This document shows positions 16,616 through 24,908 of a stretch of 28,661 nucleotides of DNA, piece after piece. The stretch covers positions 1-28,661 of the forward strand of contig NZ_LSKQ01000115.1 of NCBI RefSeq assembly GCF_001557115.1, given 5' to 3'. The DNA comes from Erythrobacter sp. CCH5-A1. Its GTDB lineage: Bacteria > Pseudomonadota > Alphaproteobacteria > Sphingomonadales > Sphingomonadaceae. The position numbers and the translations under genes are program-made. How positions within the stretch are numbered: position 1 is the first letter of the stretch; each line of letters begins with the position of its first letter. The notes under the pieces were generated by a model. It was not told the DNA's origin. It saw only the letters and a list, made by a program, of their open reading frames with translations, and made no database searches.

Positions 16616-16990
16616 ATGCCCAGAGGACATCTTGAACATATCAACATAACCGTCTCCGATATCGAGCGGAGTGCCGCCCTTCTGGAGCAATTGTGCGGCT
16701 GGCGGATACGCTGGCGCGGCCCCTCGATGCTGGGCGGAGAGACAATCCATGTCGGCGACGAGACCGATTACATCGCGGTCTACACCAAGGGCGCCGCCCT
16801 CCCAGGCCGCCATGCCAAGGGCCTGCCGCTCAACCATGTGGGGCTGGTGGTCGATGATCTCGACGCAGCCGAAGCGGTGGTGAAAGCCGCGGGGCTCGAG
16901 CCCTTCAACCACGCCGATTACGAACCCGGCCGCCGGTTCTACTTCTTCGACTGGGACGGGATCGAGTTCGAGATGGTGAGCTACGCCTAG
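16616..16990 (+). CDS. VOC (glyoxalase/bleomycin resistance/dioxygenase) family protein, probable SoxR target
   Basis: A 124-residue single VOC module built from two beta-alpha-beta-beta-beta halves. The first half begins LEHINITVSDIERSAAL and the second begins LNHVGLVVDDLDAAEAV. Candidate metal ligands are H8, H74 and E119 (in IEFEMVSY). RRFYFFDWDGIEFEMV is the usual closing element. Family members include glyoxalase I, extradiol dioxygenases and antibiotic-sequestering proteins; sequence alone does not decide which. Control by a SoxR box suggests a role in handling redox-active or quinone-type compounds, which is an inference. GAGGAG (16604-16609) sits six bases before the ATG. It converges with the TonB-like gene, 12 bp away. 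Confidence 0.93.
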   Translation: MPRGHLEHINITVSDIERSAALLEQLCGWRIRWRGPSMLGGETIHVGDETDYIAVYTKGAALPGRHAKGLPLNHVGLVVDDLDAAEAVVKAAGLEPFNHADYEPGRRFYFFDWDGIEFEMVSYA

Positions 16991-17002
16991 CGCGGATGCC
17001 CG

Positions 17003-17860
17003 TCAGTCGAGGTTGAAGGTCTTGGTGACGACCACCCATTCGTCGTGCACCTGACGACCGGTCTCGTCTTGAAGCCGGATGCGCATCCCGCTGCGGCCCT
17101 TGAGTGCGGCCTCGCCGAAGCCGTAGCCCTGCGGCTCCTCGCCGATCAGGCGGCAATCCTTCACCCGGTCGCGGCGGGTGACGAAGCAGTAGAGCCAGGC
17201 CGTGCCCTCGACCCGCTTCTCGCGTGCGGCGCGCGGGTAGAGCAGGTGATCGCGCGAGAAATCCATGCCCGGCGCCCAGGTGGCGGTGAGGATCCGCCGC
17301 TGGCCGCGCCCAGCCCCGTTGCCGCCGGTGCCCGACCCGCTACCGCCCGTGCCGGTCCCTACGGCTGCGCCCTCGCCCGCACCGGCGCCCGCCCCGCCGC
17401 CGCCGCCACTCCCGGCGACGACGCTCACCCCTTCGGGCGACGCCGCCGCGAGGCCTTGCGCGACGACCACGACGCCGCCTGCCTCGCCCCCCGGCCGGGC
17501 GGATGGCACGGGCGCCGCTTCGTCTTCGGCAGGCGCTACGACCGGATCGGCGGTGGCGGTGGACGCAGTGTCCGACTGCGCCCGTGGTGCCTCGCGCCGG
17601 GGTGATGGTTCGTCCGGAGCGGACTGGCGCGCATCGGCCGGGCGCGCATCCGCGCCTCCGGACGCGCCCGCCGGGGCGAGCCCGAACACCGCCAGCGCCT
17701 CGGGGGCTGCCTCCCGCACGGCAGGCGAGACCAACAGGAGAAGGCTGAATAGCGAAAAGGTCGCTCCCGCCGCCAGGGCCAGCGCCGTTGCGTCGCACGG
17801 CATCCTGGGGGACGAAAAAGGGACCGGGTCAATCCGTTCGCCTGGACGGTGCGCCGTCAC
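17003..17860 (-). CDS. Membrane-anchored protein with TonB-like C-terminal domain
   Basis: A 285-residue protein with an N-terminal membrane anchor (about 24-45, ALALAAGATFSLFSLLLLV), a low-complexity Ala/Pro/Glu-rich region (50-130) and a Gly-rich stretch (about 142-190). The C-terminal TonB-like domain is marked by YPRAAREKRVEGTAWLYCFV, where the Tyr-Pro-x-x-Ala and Glu-Gly are conserved, and by KDCRLIGEEPQGYGFGEAAL. The linker is Gly-rich rather than the Pro-Lys/Pro-Glu spacer of classical TonB, and no exbB/exbD lies nearby. It may therefore be a TonB paralogue or a periplasmic structural protein rather than the main energiser. The start is a GTG at 17860 with AGGA about 12 bases upstream; an ATG at 17803 would also keep the anchor. 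About 110 bp separates it from the SRAP gene. Confidence 0.78.
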   Translation of the reverse strand: MTAHRPGERIDPVPFSSPRMPCDATALALAAGATFSLFSLLLLVSPAVREAAPEALAVFGLAPAGASGGADARPADARQSAPDEPSPRREAPRAQSDTASTATADPVVAPAEDEAAPVPSARPGGEAGGVVVVAQGLAAASPEGVSVVAGSGGGGGAGAGAGEGAAVGTGTGGSGSGTGGNGAGRGQRRILTATWAPGMDFSRDHLLYPRAAREKRVEGTAWLYCFVTRRDRVKDCRLIGEEPQGYGFGEAALKGRSGMRIRLQDETGRQVHDEWVVVTKTFNLD

Positions 17861-17970
17861 TGTAATGCCGGTTCCTGCAATCCTCGCCTAACGCATCCGA
17901 TTATGCCGGATCGAAGCTTACACGTTGATTAACAACAATATTTGCAAGTCTCGCGAGGTATGGGCGGGCA

Positions 17971-18600
17971 TCACAGCAACAGGCGATCTCCGGTGGTGCC
18001 GCGCGCCCACGGATCGCCGGTGCGCGCGATCGCGAGCGGCCCCGTCCACCCCCGGCACAGGGCGAAGGCATCTTCGGGCGGGCCGCCCAGCCAACGCGTC
18101 TGATCCTCGGAGCCGAGCAGCACCGGCATGCGGTCATGCACCTGCGCCGCATCGGTGCCATCGCTGTCGGTCATCACCATCGAATAGCAGTCGCCCCATT
18201 CGTCGGACGGCCGCCACAGGCCCGCCACAGCGAAGATCGGGGTATCGGGGAGCGATAGCCACGTGCGCGTCATCCGGCCCTTCGGCCCCTCGGCCTCGCC
18301 CCAGGCCTCGAGCGGGATCAGGCAGCGGCGGTGTTCGAAAGCGTGACGCCAGAAACCGGTCGCCAGCTTGTCGGTGCGCGCATTGTTGACCGGCTTGGGT
18401 TTCAGGGGCTGACCCTGCTTGCCTTTCAGGACCAGCGGGAAGCCCCAGGTCATAGGCCGGACCGCTCCCTCGGCCACGACAAGGCCGGTGTAGCCCGGAT
18501 AGACCTCCGCCGCAAAATTCGCCCCGCCCGTGCCTTCCACCGCATCGAACCACGCCGCGACCTCGCTCGCGTTCTTCGTCATGCGGTAGAGGTTGCACAT
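17971..18600 (-). CDS. SOS response-associated peptidase (SRAP, YedK/HMCES-like)
   Basis: A 209-residue SRAP protein. The family forms a thiazolidine crosslink through Cys2 with abasic sites in single-stranded DNA, shielding them from error-prone repair. The catalytic set is visible: C2 exposed once the initiator Met is removed, N73 in the NNAR motif, E102 in LEAWGEAEG (aligned with the usual CEW glutamate) and H155 in QVHDRMPVLL. MTWGFPL and KPVNNARTDKLA are typical. The usual Trp after the glutamate is Ala103 here. The ATG lies only 3 bp after the ubiA stop codon, so it is probably translated from the ubiA transcript. I found no LexA-type box upstream of either gene. Confidence 0.93.
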   Translation of the reverse strand: MCNLYRMTKNASEVAAWFDAVEGTGGANFAAEVYPGYTGLVVAEGAVRPMTWGFPLVLKGKQGQPLKPKPVNNARTDKLATGFWRHAFEHRRCLIPLEAWGEAEGPKGRMTRTWLSLPDTPIFAVAGLWRPSDEWGDCYSMVMTDSDGTDAAQVHDRMPVLLGSEDQTRWLGGPPEDAFALCRGWTGPLAIARTGDPWARGTTGDRLLL

Positions 18601-18603
18601 GGC

Positions 18604-19506
18604 TCAGGCGTTCCCGACCACGAAGCACGCCGCCGCCATCAGCGCCCCCGCCCAGCGGTTCGACCGGAAGCGGGCGAGCGGGTTCGTGGGATCGTCGGCG
18701 TCGAGGCTCGCCACCTGCCACGCCAAATGCACCGCCACCGGCAGCAGCGCGAGGAGCGCGAGCGGGTCGGCGCGGTAGAGCCAGAAGGCCAGCGCCCACA
18801 GACCGATGGCAGCGGCATAGAAGGCAGCGATGCCGCCCCGCACCGCCGTCCCCATCGCCAGCGCCGAGGAGCGGATGCCGACCATCGCGTCATCCTCGCG
18901 GTCCTGCAGGGCATAGATCGTGTCGTAGCCGATCACCCAGCAGATGCACCCGGCATAGAGCGCCGCGAGCACGTCCCAGTTGTCCCACCTGAGCTCGGTC
19001 CAGCCGACCAGCGCGCCCCAGGTGAACACCATCCCCAGCCACGCCTGCGGCCACCAGGTGATGCGCTTCATGAAGGGATAGGCCGCGACCAGCGCCAAGC
19101 TGCCGAGCGCCACAAGCTGCGCCTGCCACCTGAGTTGCAGCAGCACCACCAGGCCGACGAGACACAGCGCCAGCAGCCAGCCCCACGCGGCTTTCTTCGA
19201 CACCCGCCCGCTCGCCACCGGCCGCAAGGCGGTGCGCGCGACCTGCCGGTCGAGATCGGCGTCGACGATGTCGTTATAGACGCACCCCGCCCCGCGCATC
19301 GCGATGCTCCCTAGCAGCAGCCAGCCGAGCAGGGCGAGCTGCCAGCCCGCGCCCGCCAGCCAAACGGCGAAGACGCAGGGCCAGAACAACAGCCACCACC
19401 CGATCGGCCGGTCGAACCGCGCCAGCAGCGCCAGATCGCGCGGTAGCTGCGGCAGGCGGGCGACAAGGCCGTGATGCTCGCTGTCGGGGACGATCGTTTC
19501 GCTCAT
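18604..19506 (-). CDS. ubiA: 4-hydroxybenzoate polyprenyltransferase UbiA
   Basis: UbiA attaches the polyprenyl tail to 4-hydroxybenzoate in ubiquinone synthesis at the inner membrane. The 300-residue product has about eight to nine hydrophobic helices and both Asp-rich Mg/prenyl diphosphate motifs: NDIVDADLD (N78, D79, D82, D86) and DTIYALQDREDD (D195, D202, D206). RPIGWWLLFWPC near residue 33 and RTALRPVASG after the first motif are strongly conserved. The frame is open to 19998, but that extension is antisense to rsmE; the ATG at 19506 gives the family length. It starts 39 bp from the divergent rsmE start and runs into the SRAP gene. Confidence 0.96.
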   Translation of the reverse strand: MSETIVPDSEHHGLVARLPQLPRDLALLARFDRPIGWWLLFWPCVFAVWLAGAGWQLALLGWLLLGSIAMRGAGCVYNDIVDADLDRQVARTALRPVASGRVSKKAAWGWLLALCLVGLVVLLQLRWQAQLVALGSLALVAAYPFMKRITWWPQAWLGMVFTWGALVGWTELRWDNWDVLAALYAGCICWVIGYDTIYALQDREDDAMVGIRSSALAMGTAVRGGIAAFYAAAIGLWALAFWLYRADPLALLALLPVAVHLAWQVASLDADDPTNPLARFRSNRWAGALMAAACFVVGNA

Positions 19507-19545
19507 CGCTTGCGCTGTAGCGGCCATCGCGCCTAGGGCCAAGCC

Positions 19546-20289
19546 ATGCCCGCCACCCCCGCCTGGCCCCCGAAAAGCGCGCCGCGCCTGTTCGTCGCCG
19601 AGACTCTTGCGGCGGGCGTGTCGGTGCGGATCGAGGGCAATCCGGCGCATTATCTCGCGCGGGTGATGCGCGTGGCTGCTGGCGACATCGTGATCCTGTG
19701 CGACGACGTGACCGGCGAATGGGCCGCGCGCGTGGTCGATGCGGGCAAGCGCGATGTGGTGCTGGAGGTCGCCGAGATGCTCCGTCCGCGCGAGGCCGTG
19801 CCCGATCTGTGGCTGTGCCCTGCCCTCCTCAAGAAGGACCGCTTCGATCTGATCCTCGAGAAGGCGACCGAACTCGGCGCCGCGCGCATCCAGCCGCTCG
19901 TCACCCGCCGCTGCGTCGCCGACAAGCTCAACTTGGAGCGCGCCCGCACGATCACCACCGAGGCCGCCGAGCAATGCGCCCGCACCGCGCTGCCGCAACT
20001 GGCCGAGCCGGTGAAGCTCGACGCGCTACTGGCCGATTGGCCGGAGGGCCGCGCCCTGTTCTTCGCCGACGAGAACGGGGGCGAGCCCGCTGCTGCCGCC
20101 TTCGCGCAGCATCAAGGCCCCGCCGCGATCCTCACCGGCCCCGAAGGCGGCTTCGACGAGGCCGAGCGCGCCGCGATCCGCGCCCACCCGGCCGCGCGCC
20201 CCATCACCCTGGGCCCGCGCATCCTCAGGGGCGAGACCGCTGCCATCGCCGCCCTCGCCCTGTGGATGGGCACCGCCGGCGACTGGTGA
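19546..20289 (+). CDS. rsmE: 16S rRNA m3U1498 methyltransferase RsmE
   Basis: RsmE methylates N3 of U1498 in 16S rRNA using S-adenosylmethionine. The 247-residue product has an N-terminal PUA-like part (RLFVAETL, HYLARVMRVAAGD) and a C-terminal SPOUT knot. The SAM-binding signatures are TGPEGGF (197-203) and LGPRILRGETA (222-232). Conserved middle elements include LLKKDRFDLILEKATELGAARIQPLVTRR in pieces. The length is typical. The ATG at 19546 lies 39 bp from the divergent ubiA start. gshA follows on the same strand after 116 bp that carry their own inverted repeats, so they may not be one operon. Confidence 0.96.
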   Translation: MPATPAWPPKSAPRLFVAETLAAGVSVRIEGNPAHYLARVMRVAAGDIVILCDDVTGEWAARVVDAGKRDVVLEVAEMLRPREAVPDLWLCPALLKKDRFDLILEKATELGAARIQPLVTRRCVADKLNLERARTITTEAAEQCARTALPQLAEPVKLDALLADWPEGRALFFADENGGEPAAAAFAQHQGPAAILTGPEGGFDEAERAAIRAHPAARPITLGPRILRGETAAIAALALWMGTAGDW

Positions 20290-20405
20290 CAGCGCAGCGG
20301 CTCGACGGATTTTGCAAGACAAACCGGCTTCCCATGCGCAAAGGCGAATTTGCCTTCCCAGCGGCAAATCAGTTTTATAAAGCAACCGGCCAGAGAGGGC
20401 CTGCC
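20290..20405 (+). promoter_or_regulatory. gshA upstream region with overlapping inverted repeats
   Basis: This AT-enriched 116-bp leader has ATTTGCC (20348-20354) paired with GGCAAAT (20363-20369). It overlaps a second inverted pair, AAGGC (20341-20345) with GCCTT (20352-20356). A TTTATA/TATAAA run at 20374-20381 could serve as a -10, and GAGGG (20395-20399) is the ribosome site for the ATG at 20406. Together these look like a promoter/operator for gshA. Confidence 0.45.
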
Positions 20406-21776
20406 ATGAGCACACGCGAAGCTTCCACTGCCGACGATCCGGTGATCGAAAGCCTCGACCAGCTGATCGCCCCCATGATCGGCGGCGAGAAGCCGCCCGA
20501 GCGCTGGCGGATCGGCACCGAGCACGAGAAGCTGGTGTTCAAGACCTCCGACCACCGCGCGCCCTCGTACGATGAGCCTTGCGGCATCCGCGACCTGTTG
20601 AAGGGCCTCGAGAAATTCGGCTGGAGCCCGATCGAAGAGGGTGGCCACGTCATTGCCCTGAAGGGCGAGGACGGGGCGGTCAGCCTCGAGCCCGCGGGCC
20701 AGCTCGAGCTGTCGGGCGCGCCGCTCGAAAACCTCCACCAGACCTGCGCGGAAACCGGCCGGCATCTGGCGCAGGTCAAGGAAGTGGGCGAGCGCTGCGG
20801 CATCGGCTACCTCGGCCTCGGCATGTGGCCCGACAAGACCCGCGAAGCGCTGCCGATCATGCCCAAGGGCCGCTACGCCATCATGCTGCGGCACATGCCG
20901 CGCGTGGGCAGCATGGGCCTCGACATGATGCTGCGCACCTGCACCATTCAGGTGAACCTCGACTACCAGTCCGAAGCCGACATGGTGAAGAAATTCCGCA
21001 CCAGCCTTGCCCTGCAACCGCTGGCGACCGCGCTCTTCGCCAATTCGCCCTTCACCGAGGGCAAGCCCAACGGGTTCCTCTCCTACCGCTCGCACATCTG
21101 GTCCGACACCGATCCGGCGCGGACGGGCATGCTGCCCTTCGTCTTCGAGGACGGCTTCGGCTATCAACGCTGGGCCGAATACATGCTCGACGTGCCGATG
21201 TATTTCGTCTTCCGCGACGGGAAATATATCGACGCGGCGGGGCTCTCCTTCCGCGATTTCCTCGAGGGCAAGCTATCGGTCTTGCCCGGCGAGCGGCCGA
21301 CGCAGAGCGACTGGTGGGACCACCTCTCGACCGCCTTCCCCGAGGTGCGCCTGAAATCCTTCCTCGAGATGCGCGGCGCGGACGGCGGCCCGTGGAGCCG
21401 CATCTGCGCGCTCCCCGCCTTCTGGGTCGGGCTGCTCTACGATCAGGGCGCGCTCGATGCGGCGTGGGATCTGGTCAAGGGCTGGTCGATGGAAGAGCGC
21501 GAGCGGCTGCGCAACGAAGTCCCGCGCCTCGCGCTCGCCACCCGCGCGCCCGATGGCGGCACTCTGCAGGATTTGGGGCGCGAGGTTTTGAAGATCGCGC
21601 ATGCGGGCCTGAAGGCGCGTGCGCGGCTCAATGCGGCAGGCGACAACGAGACCGGCTATCTCGAAACGCTCGATGAAATCGTCGCCAGCGGGAAGGTTCC
21701 GGCGCAGCGGCTGCTCGACGCCTACCACGGCGAATGGAACGGGGACATCACCCGCGTTTACGAACAACAATTCTAA
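20406..21776 (+). CDS. gshA: Glutamate-cysteine ligase, plant/alphaproteobacterial type
   Basis: It catalyses the first step of glutathione synthesis, ATP-dependent joining of glutamate and cysteine. The 456-residue product belongs to the plant-type group shared by alphaproteobacteria and chloroplasts, rather than the E. coli GshA group. Visible hallmarks are WRIGTEHEKLVF (34-45), SLEPAGQLELSGAP (93-106), MLRTCTIQVNLDYQSEADM and the C-terminal WNGDITRVYEQQF-type ending. The upstream frame reaches 19698 but runs through rsmE in another frame; the ATG at 20406 has GAGGG six bases upstream. The ABM-domain gene begins 15 bp after the stop and is probably co-transcribed. Confidence 0.95.
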   Translation: MSTREASTADDPVIESLDQLIAPMIGGEKPPERWRIGTEHEKLVFKTSDHRAPSYDEPCGIRDLLKGLEKFGWSPIEEGGHVIALKGEDGAVSLEPAGQLELSGAPLENLHQTCAETGRHLAQVKEVGERCGIGYLGLGMWPDKTREALPIMPKGRYAIMLRHMPRVGSMGLDMMLRTCTIQVNLDYQSEADMVKKFRTSLALQPLATALFANSPFTEGKPNGFLSYRSHIWSDTDPARTGMLPFVFEDGFGYQRWAEYMLDVPMYFVFRDGKYIDAAGLSFRDFLEGKLSVLPGERPTQSDWWDHLSTAFPEVRLKSFLEMRGADGGPWSRICALPAFWVGLLYDQGALDAAWDLVKGWSMEERERLRNEVPRLALATRAPDGGTLQDLGREVLKIAHAGLKARARLNAAGDNETGYLETLDEIVASGKVPAQRLLDAYHGEWNGDITRVYEQQF

Positions 21777-21791
21777 GCAGGGGAGAGGAAC

Positions 21792-22094
21792 ATGCTGATC
21801 GTACTGGCCAAGGCCCAGGTGGGTGAAGGCGCGCTTGCGCCCGCGATGGCCGCCATCGCCGACATGGTCGCCGCCTCCAATGCCGAGGAAGGCTGCATCG
21901 CCTATGCCTTCACGCAGGACCTGCTCGAGCCCGGCCTCATCCACATCGTCGAGAAGTGGCAGGACCAGGCCGCCCTCGCCGCGCACTTCGCCACCCCGCA
22001 CATGGCCGCCTTCGGCGCGGCCATCGCCGGGCTCGATTTCAAGGTGATCGAGGCGCTGAAGTTCGAGGCCGACGATGGTTCGCCGGTGATGTGA
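21792..22094 (+). CDS. Antibiotic biosynthesis monooxygenase (ABM)-domain protein, YgiN-like
   Basis: A 100-residue ferredoxin-fold ABM protein, probably a dimer. Typical features are the N-terminal strand MLIVLAKAQV, EEGCIAYAF and the signature E54-K-W56-x-D with H65 and H70 in AAHFATPHM. E. coli YgiN, a quinol monooxygenase, is the nearest functional model, but heme-degrading and other members share this fold, so the substrate is unproven. GGAGAGGAA precedes the ATG. It follows gshA by 15 bp, suggesting co-expression and a redox-related role, and it converges with the ICMT-like gene 2 bp away. Confidence 0.9.
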   Translation: MLIVLAKAQVGEGALAPAMAAIADMVAASNAEEGCIAYAFTQDLLEPGLIHIVEKWQDQAALAAHFATPHMAAFGAAIAGLDFKVIEALKFEADDGSPVM

Positions 22095-22096
22095 AC

Positions 22097-23500
22097 CTAC
22101 TCCGCCGGGAAGGCCTGCGGGTCTTCGCGGCGCGCTTCGCCCGGCCCCAGCAGGCGGCGCTTCAACCGCGCGAGCGGCGCGGTGACGAGGCCATGCGCCT
22201 CCATCCACGCGTGATATTCGGCGTATTTGGGGTCTTCGGCGAGGAGATGCGCCTCCTCGGTCCGCGCGCGCCAGTAGTAGATCGCGTTGACCGCGAGCAG
22301 GAAGATGCAGTTGCGCAAGGGTTCGAGGAACCCCTCGCCGTTCACCATGAAGGGCAACACGCTCGCCCACCAGAACAGGTTCTTGGAGAGATAGGCCGGG
22401 TGGCGGGTGAAGCGGTAGGGGCCGTTGGTCAGCACGCCGCGATAGGTGAGGTTGGAAAAGCGGATGCCGAACACCACCGTCGCCCAGGCGTAGATGCCAG
22501 TGAGGAACACCAGCAGCGCCCCCCAAGCCCACAGCAGCGCGGTGTTACCGGCAAACCAGTGCGCCCAGCCCGGCGTCGCATATTCATAGCTCAGGATCTG
22601 GTTGTCGGGCCCGATGATCCCCCACACGAAGGGCGGGTAGCACAGCAGCGCGGCGAGCCAGCCCGCAAGGAACGGATTGCCCGACCGGATGTGCGAATCG
22701 AGCGGGCGCAGCGTCAGCAGGTAGCCCACGGTGCCGATCTGCACGTCGACGAGGAACAGCAGCGTCACCAGCAGCATGATGAACTCGACCGGGTTCGCCA
22801 GCAGCGCGGCCGGCTGCGCCTCCACCACCTGCGCGAAGCCGGGGGGGAGGATCGAGATCATGAAAGCGCCGAAGAAGCCCTTGATCGCCCAGGCGCGCCA
22901 GTGCTTGGCGATCGCCGCACCATCCCACTGGTCGCGCCCCGCGACCCCGCCGCCCGCAACGAAGGCGCCGAAGTGGAAGCAGCCGTCGCGGGGCTCCACC
23001 AGATAGCGGTCGAGCCAGATCACATAGGGCACCGAAAGGATCACCAGCGGGAAGATGGCGAAGCTCAGGACGTCCATCGAAAACAGGTAATTGCCCGACC
23101 AGTACCAGCGCCCCAGCGTATAGAAGGCGGCCAGCAGCGCCCAGGTCGACCACAGGCCGACCAGCTTGATGACCGCCACCGGCATGACCTCGGGCAGGGG
23201 GCGTTTCAGGCTCCAGTCGATCCCGGTCGAGGGGCGCAGGTGGACCTTGTCGACCAGCACCGACCACACAGCCATCGGCAGCGCGGTGAACAGCATCGCG
23301 GCAAGCGCGGCATAGGGACCGGAGAGCACGCCGCGCGCGCCCGAAAGCCCGCCGCCCAGGCCCAGCGCGCTCGCGATCTCGGGATAGGAGCGGCAGAAGG
23401 CGATCCACACCGCAAGCCCCGCCAGCCCCGCCAGCCCGACGCCGGTCGAGACATCGCTGCGCGGGGGCGCGGGCGGCACGGGAGTTGCGGGCGCAGTCAT
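22097..23500 (-). CDS. Polytopic membrane protein with ICMT/PEMT-like methyltransferase C-terminus
   Basis: A 467-residue protein with many hydrophobic helices along its length (for example GVGLAGLAGLAVWIAF near 20-36 and FIMLLVTLLFLVDVQIGTVGY in the middle). The C-terminal third carries the isoprenylcysteine O-methyltransferase/phospholipid methyltransferase-like signature: LTNGPYRFTRHPAYLSKN with H367, then RTEEAHLLAEDPKYAEYHAW. That module binds S-adenosylmethionine at the membrane. Small bacterial ICMT-like proteins are usually about 150-250 residues, so the N-terminal 250 or so are extra and unrecognised. Substrate unknown; a lipid or quinone-like molecule is plausible. It lies 58 bp downstream of bamB on the same strand with no clear terminator between them. 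Confidence 0.82.
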   Translation of the reverse strand: MTAPATPVPPAPPRSDVSTGVGLAGLAGLAVWIAFCRSYPEIASALGLGGGLSGARGVLSGPYAALAAMLFTALPMAVWSVLVDKVHLRPSTGIDWSLKRPLPEVMPVAVIKLVGLWSTWALLAAFYTLGRWYWSGNYLFSMDVLSFAIFPLVILSVPYVIWLDRYLVEPRDGCFHFGAFVAGGGVAGRDQWDGAAIAKHWRAWAIKGFFGAFMISILPPGFAQVVEAQPAALLANPVEFIMLLVTLLFLVDVQIGTVGYLLTLRPLDSHIRSGNPFLAGWLAALLCYPPFVWGIIGPDNQILSYEYATPGWAHWFAGNTALLWAWGALLVFLTGIYAWATVVFGIRFSNLTYRGVLTNGPYRFTRHPAYLSKNLFWWASVLPFMVNGEGFLEPLRNCIFLLAVNAIYYWRARTEEAHLLAEDPKYAEYHAWMEAHGLVTAPLARLKRRLLGPGEARREDPQAFPAE

Positions 23501-23558
23501 ACCGCCACGCGCTTACACGCAAAGGGTTAACAGCCCCGCAAAGCCCCGCGCAGAGCGC

Positions 23559-24908
23559 TTACTTCCAGGCGTGCACCGTGCCGCTGTCGTCGAGCAGGTA
23601 GAGCATCCCGTCGGCCACCACCGGCGCGATGCTGATCGGCTGACCGATATCGGCGAACAGCGTGGCCGAACCCTCGCCCGCGCTCACCTTCCACAGCTCG
23701 CCGCGCGAATTGGCAGCCCACAACTGGCCGCCGGCGAGCACCGGACCGGTCCAGAAGATCGGGCCTTCCTTGTCTTCCTCGTCGCGGTAGCGCTGGAGCT
23801 GGGTGATCCAGCGCACCCGGCCGCTCGACCGGGCGATGGCGAGCAGGCGCGCGTCGTCGGTGAGGGTGAAGATCCACTCGCCCGCGATGGCGGGGGTGGA
23901 GATTCCTGCAAGGTTCAGTTCCCAGATGCGCTGGCCGCTGACCAGTTCATAGGCCGCCATGCGCCCGCCCTGCCCGAGCGCATAGACGCGGCCCGAATCG
24001 ATGATCGGATCGGCGTCGATATCGGTGACCGAGCCGACCGTGGTGGAGATATTGGTGCGCGCCAGCGCATCCGACCACAGCGAGCGGCCGTTCTCGTAGC
24101 GGTAGGCGGTGAGCTCGCCCGAGGAATAGCCTGCAACGATCGTGCCCTGCCCGGCGGCCGGCGCAGCGACGCCGAACACGCCCGACTGGGTGTTCGACCC
24201 GCTCTCGTCCCAAACCAGCGAACCGTCGGTCATCGACAGCGAGATCAGCTGGTTGTCCTGCGTCATCACGAAAAGCTGGCCGAAGGCGATGGTCGGCGAA
24301 CCGCGCAAGGGGCCTGCGGGCTTCACCTTCCACAGCATCGCGCCGGTCTCGGCATCGATCGCCTTGACCTCGCCCACGCCGTTGGTGGCGTAGAGCTTGC
24401 CGCCTTCATAGCTGGCCCCGCCGCCGAAGGCCGAGGGGCGCATGTCCTTGGTCATGCTCTCGTCGTTCTGGAGGGTCCAGAGCTGGGCGCCGGTGTTCTT
24501 GTCGAAGGCGTGGATCACCCCGTCGGTCCCGGTTACGAACAGCTTGCCGCCGCCCACCACCGGCGCGGCAGCGAGGCGTTCGCGGTTGCTCGATCCGGCG
24601 ATCCGCCCGGTCCACACCTTGGCGGGGTTCTCGGCGAGGGAAAGGTGCCCGTAGGACTTGCTCGCCGAACCGCCGGCCTGCGCCCATTCGGTGTTGGTCC
24701 GCTGCGGGGGGAGCACCACGCTGATACCGGCCAGCGCGGGGTCGACTTCGGCCCCGCTCTCGATCCGCGAGAGGATCGGCACGCGGTTGCCCACGGTCGG
24801 CGTGGTCTTTTCATCGCCGCCGCCGAACAGCCCGCCCTTGCAGCCGCCGAGGCCCGCCGCCAGCACGCCGGCCATCAGCGCGGCGCGCAGGATTGTGTTA
24901 TGTGTCAT
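23559..24908 (-). CDS. bamB: Outer-membrane assembly lipoprotein BamB
   Basis: BamB is the beta-propeller lipoprotein of the BAM complex that inserts outer-membrane proteins. The 449-residue product has a lipoprotein signal peptide ending in LGGC with lipidated C23. At least six PQQ-like propeller repeats follow, visible as AFDKNTGAQLW, AIDAETGAMLW, SLSMTDGSLVW, AYRYENGRSLW, AYELVSGQRIW and AIARSSGRVRW. The last residues FLDDSGTVHAWK-like strand (LYLLDDSGTVHAWK) close the propeller. The frame also offers an ATG at 24926, which would put six residues before the signal peptide; the ATG at 24908 is preferred. It starts 25 bp after the YfgM-like gene, forming the usual pair. Confidence 0.94.
   Translation of the reverse strand: MTHNTILRAALMAGVLAAGLGGCKGGLFGGGDEKTTPTVGNRVPILSRIESGAEVDPALAGISVVLPPQRTNTEWAQAGGSASKSYGHLSLAENPAKVWTGRIAGSSNRERLAAAPVVGGGKLFVTGTDGVIHAFDKNTGAQLWTLQNDESMTKDMRPSAFGGGASYEGGKLYATNGVGEVKAIDAETGAMLWKVKPAGPLRGSPTIAFGQLFVMTQDNQLISLSMTDGSLVWDESGSNTQSGVFGVAAPAAGQGTIVAGYSSGELTAYRYENGRSLWSDALARTNISTTVGSVTDIDADPIIDSGRVYALGQGGRMAAYELVSGQRIWELNLAGISTPAIAGEWIFTLTDDARLLAIARSSGRVRWITQLQRYRDEEDKEGPIFWTGPVLAGGQLWAANSRGELWKVSAGEGSATLFADIGQPISIAPVVADGMLYLLDDSGTVHAWK

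Noticed and set aside
19507..19998. N-terminal extension of ubiA.
   Set aside because: It is antisense to rsmE; UbiA similarity and length fit the ATG at 19506.
19698..20405. N-terminal extension of gshA overlapping rsmE.
   Set aside because: The extended part is an Arg/Pro-rich shadow of rsmE, and the ATG at 20406 has a good ribosome site.
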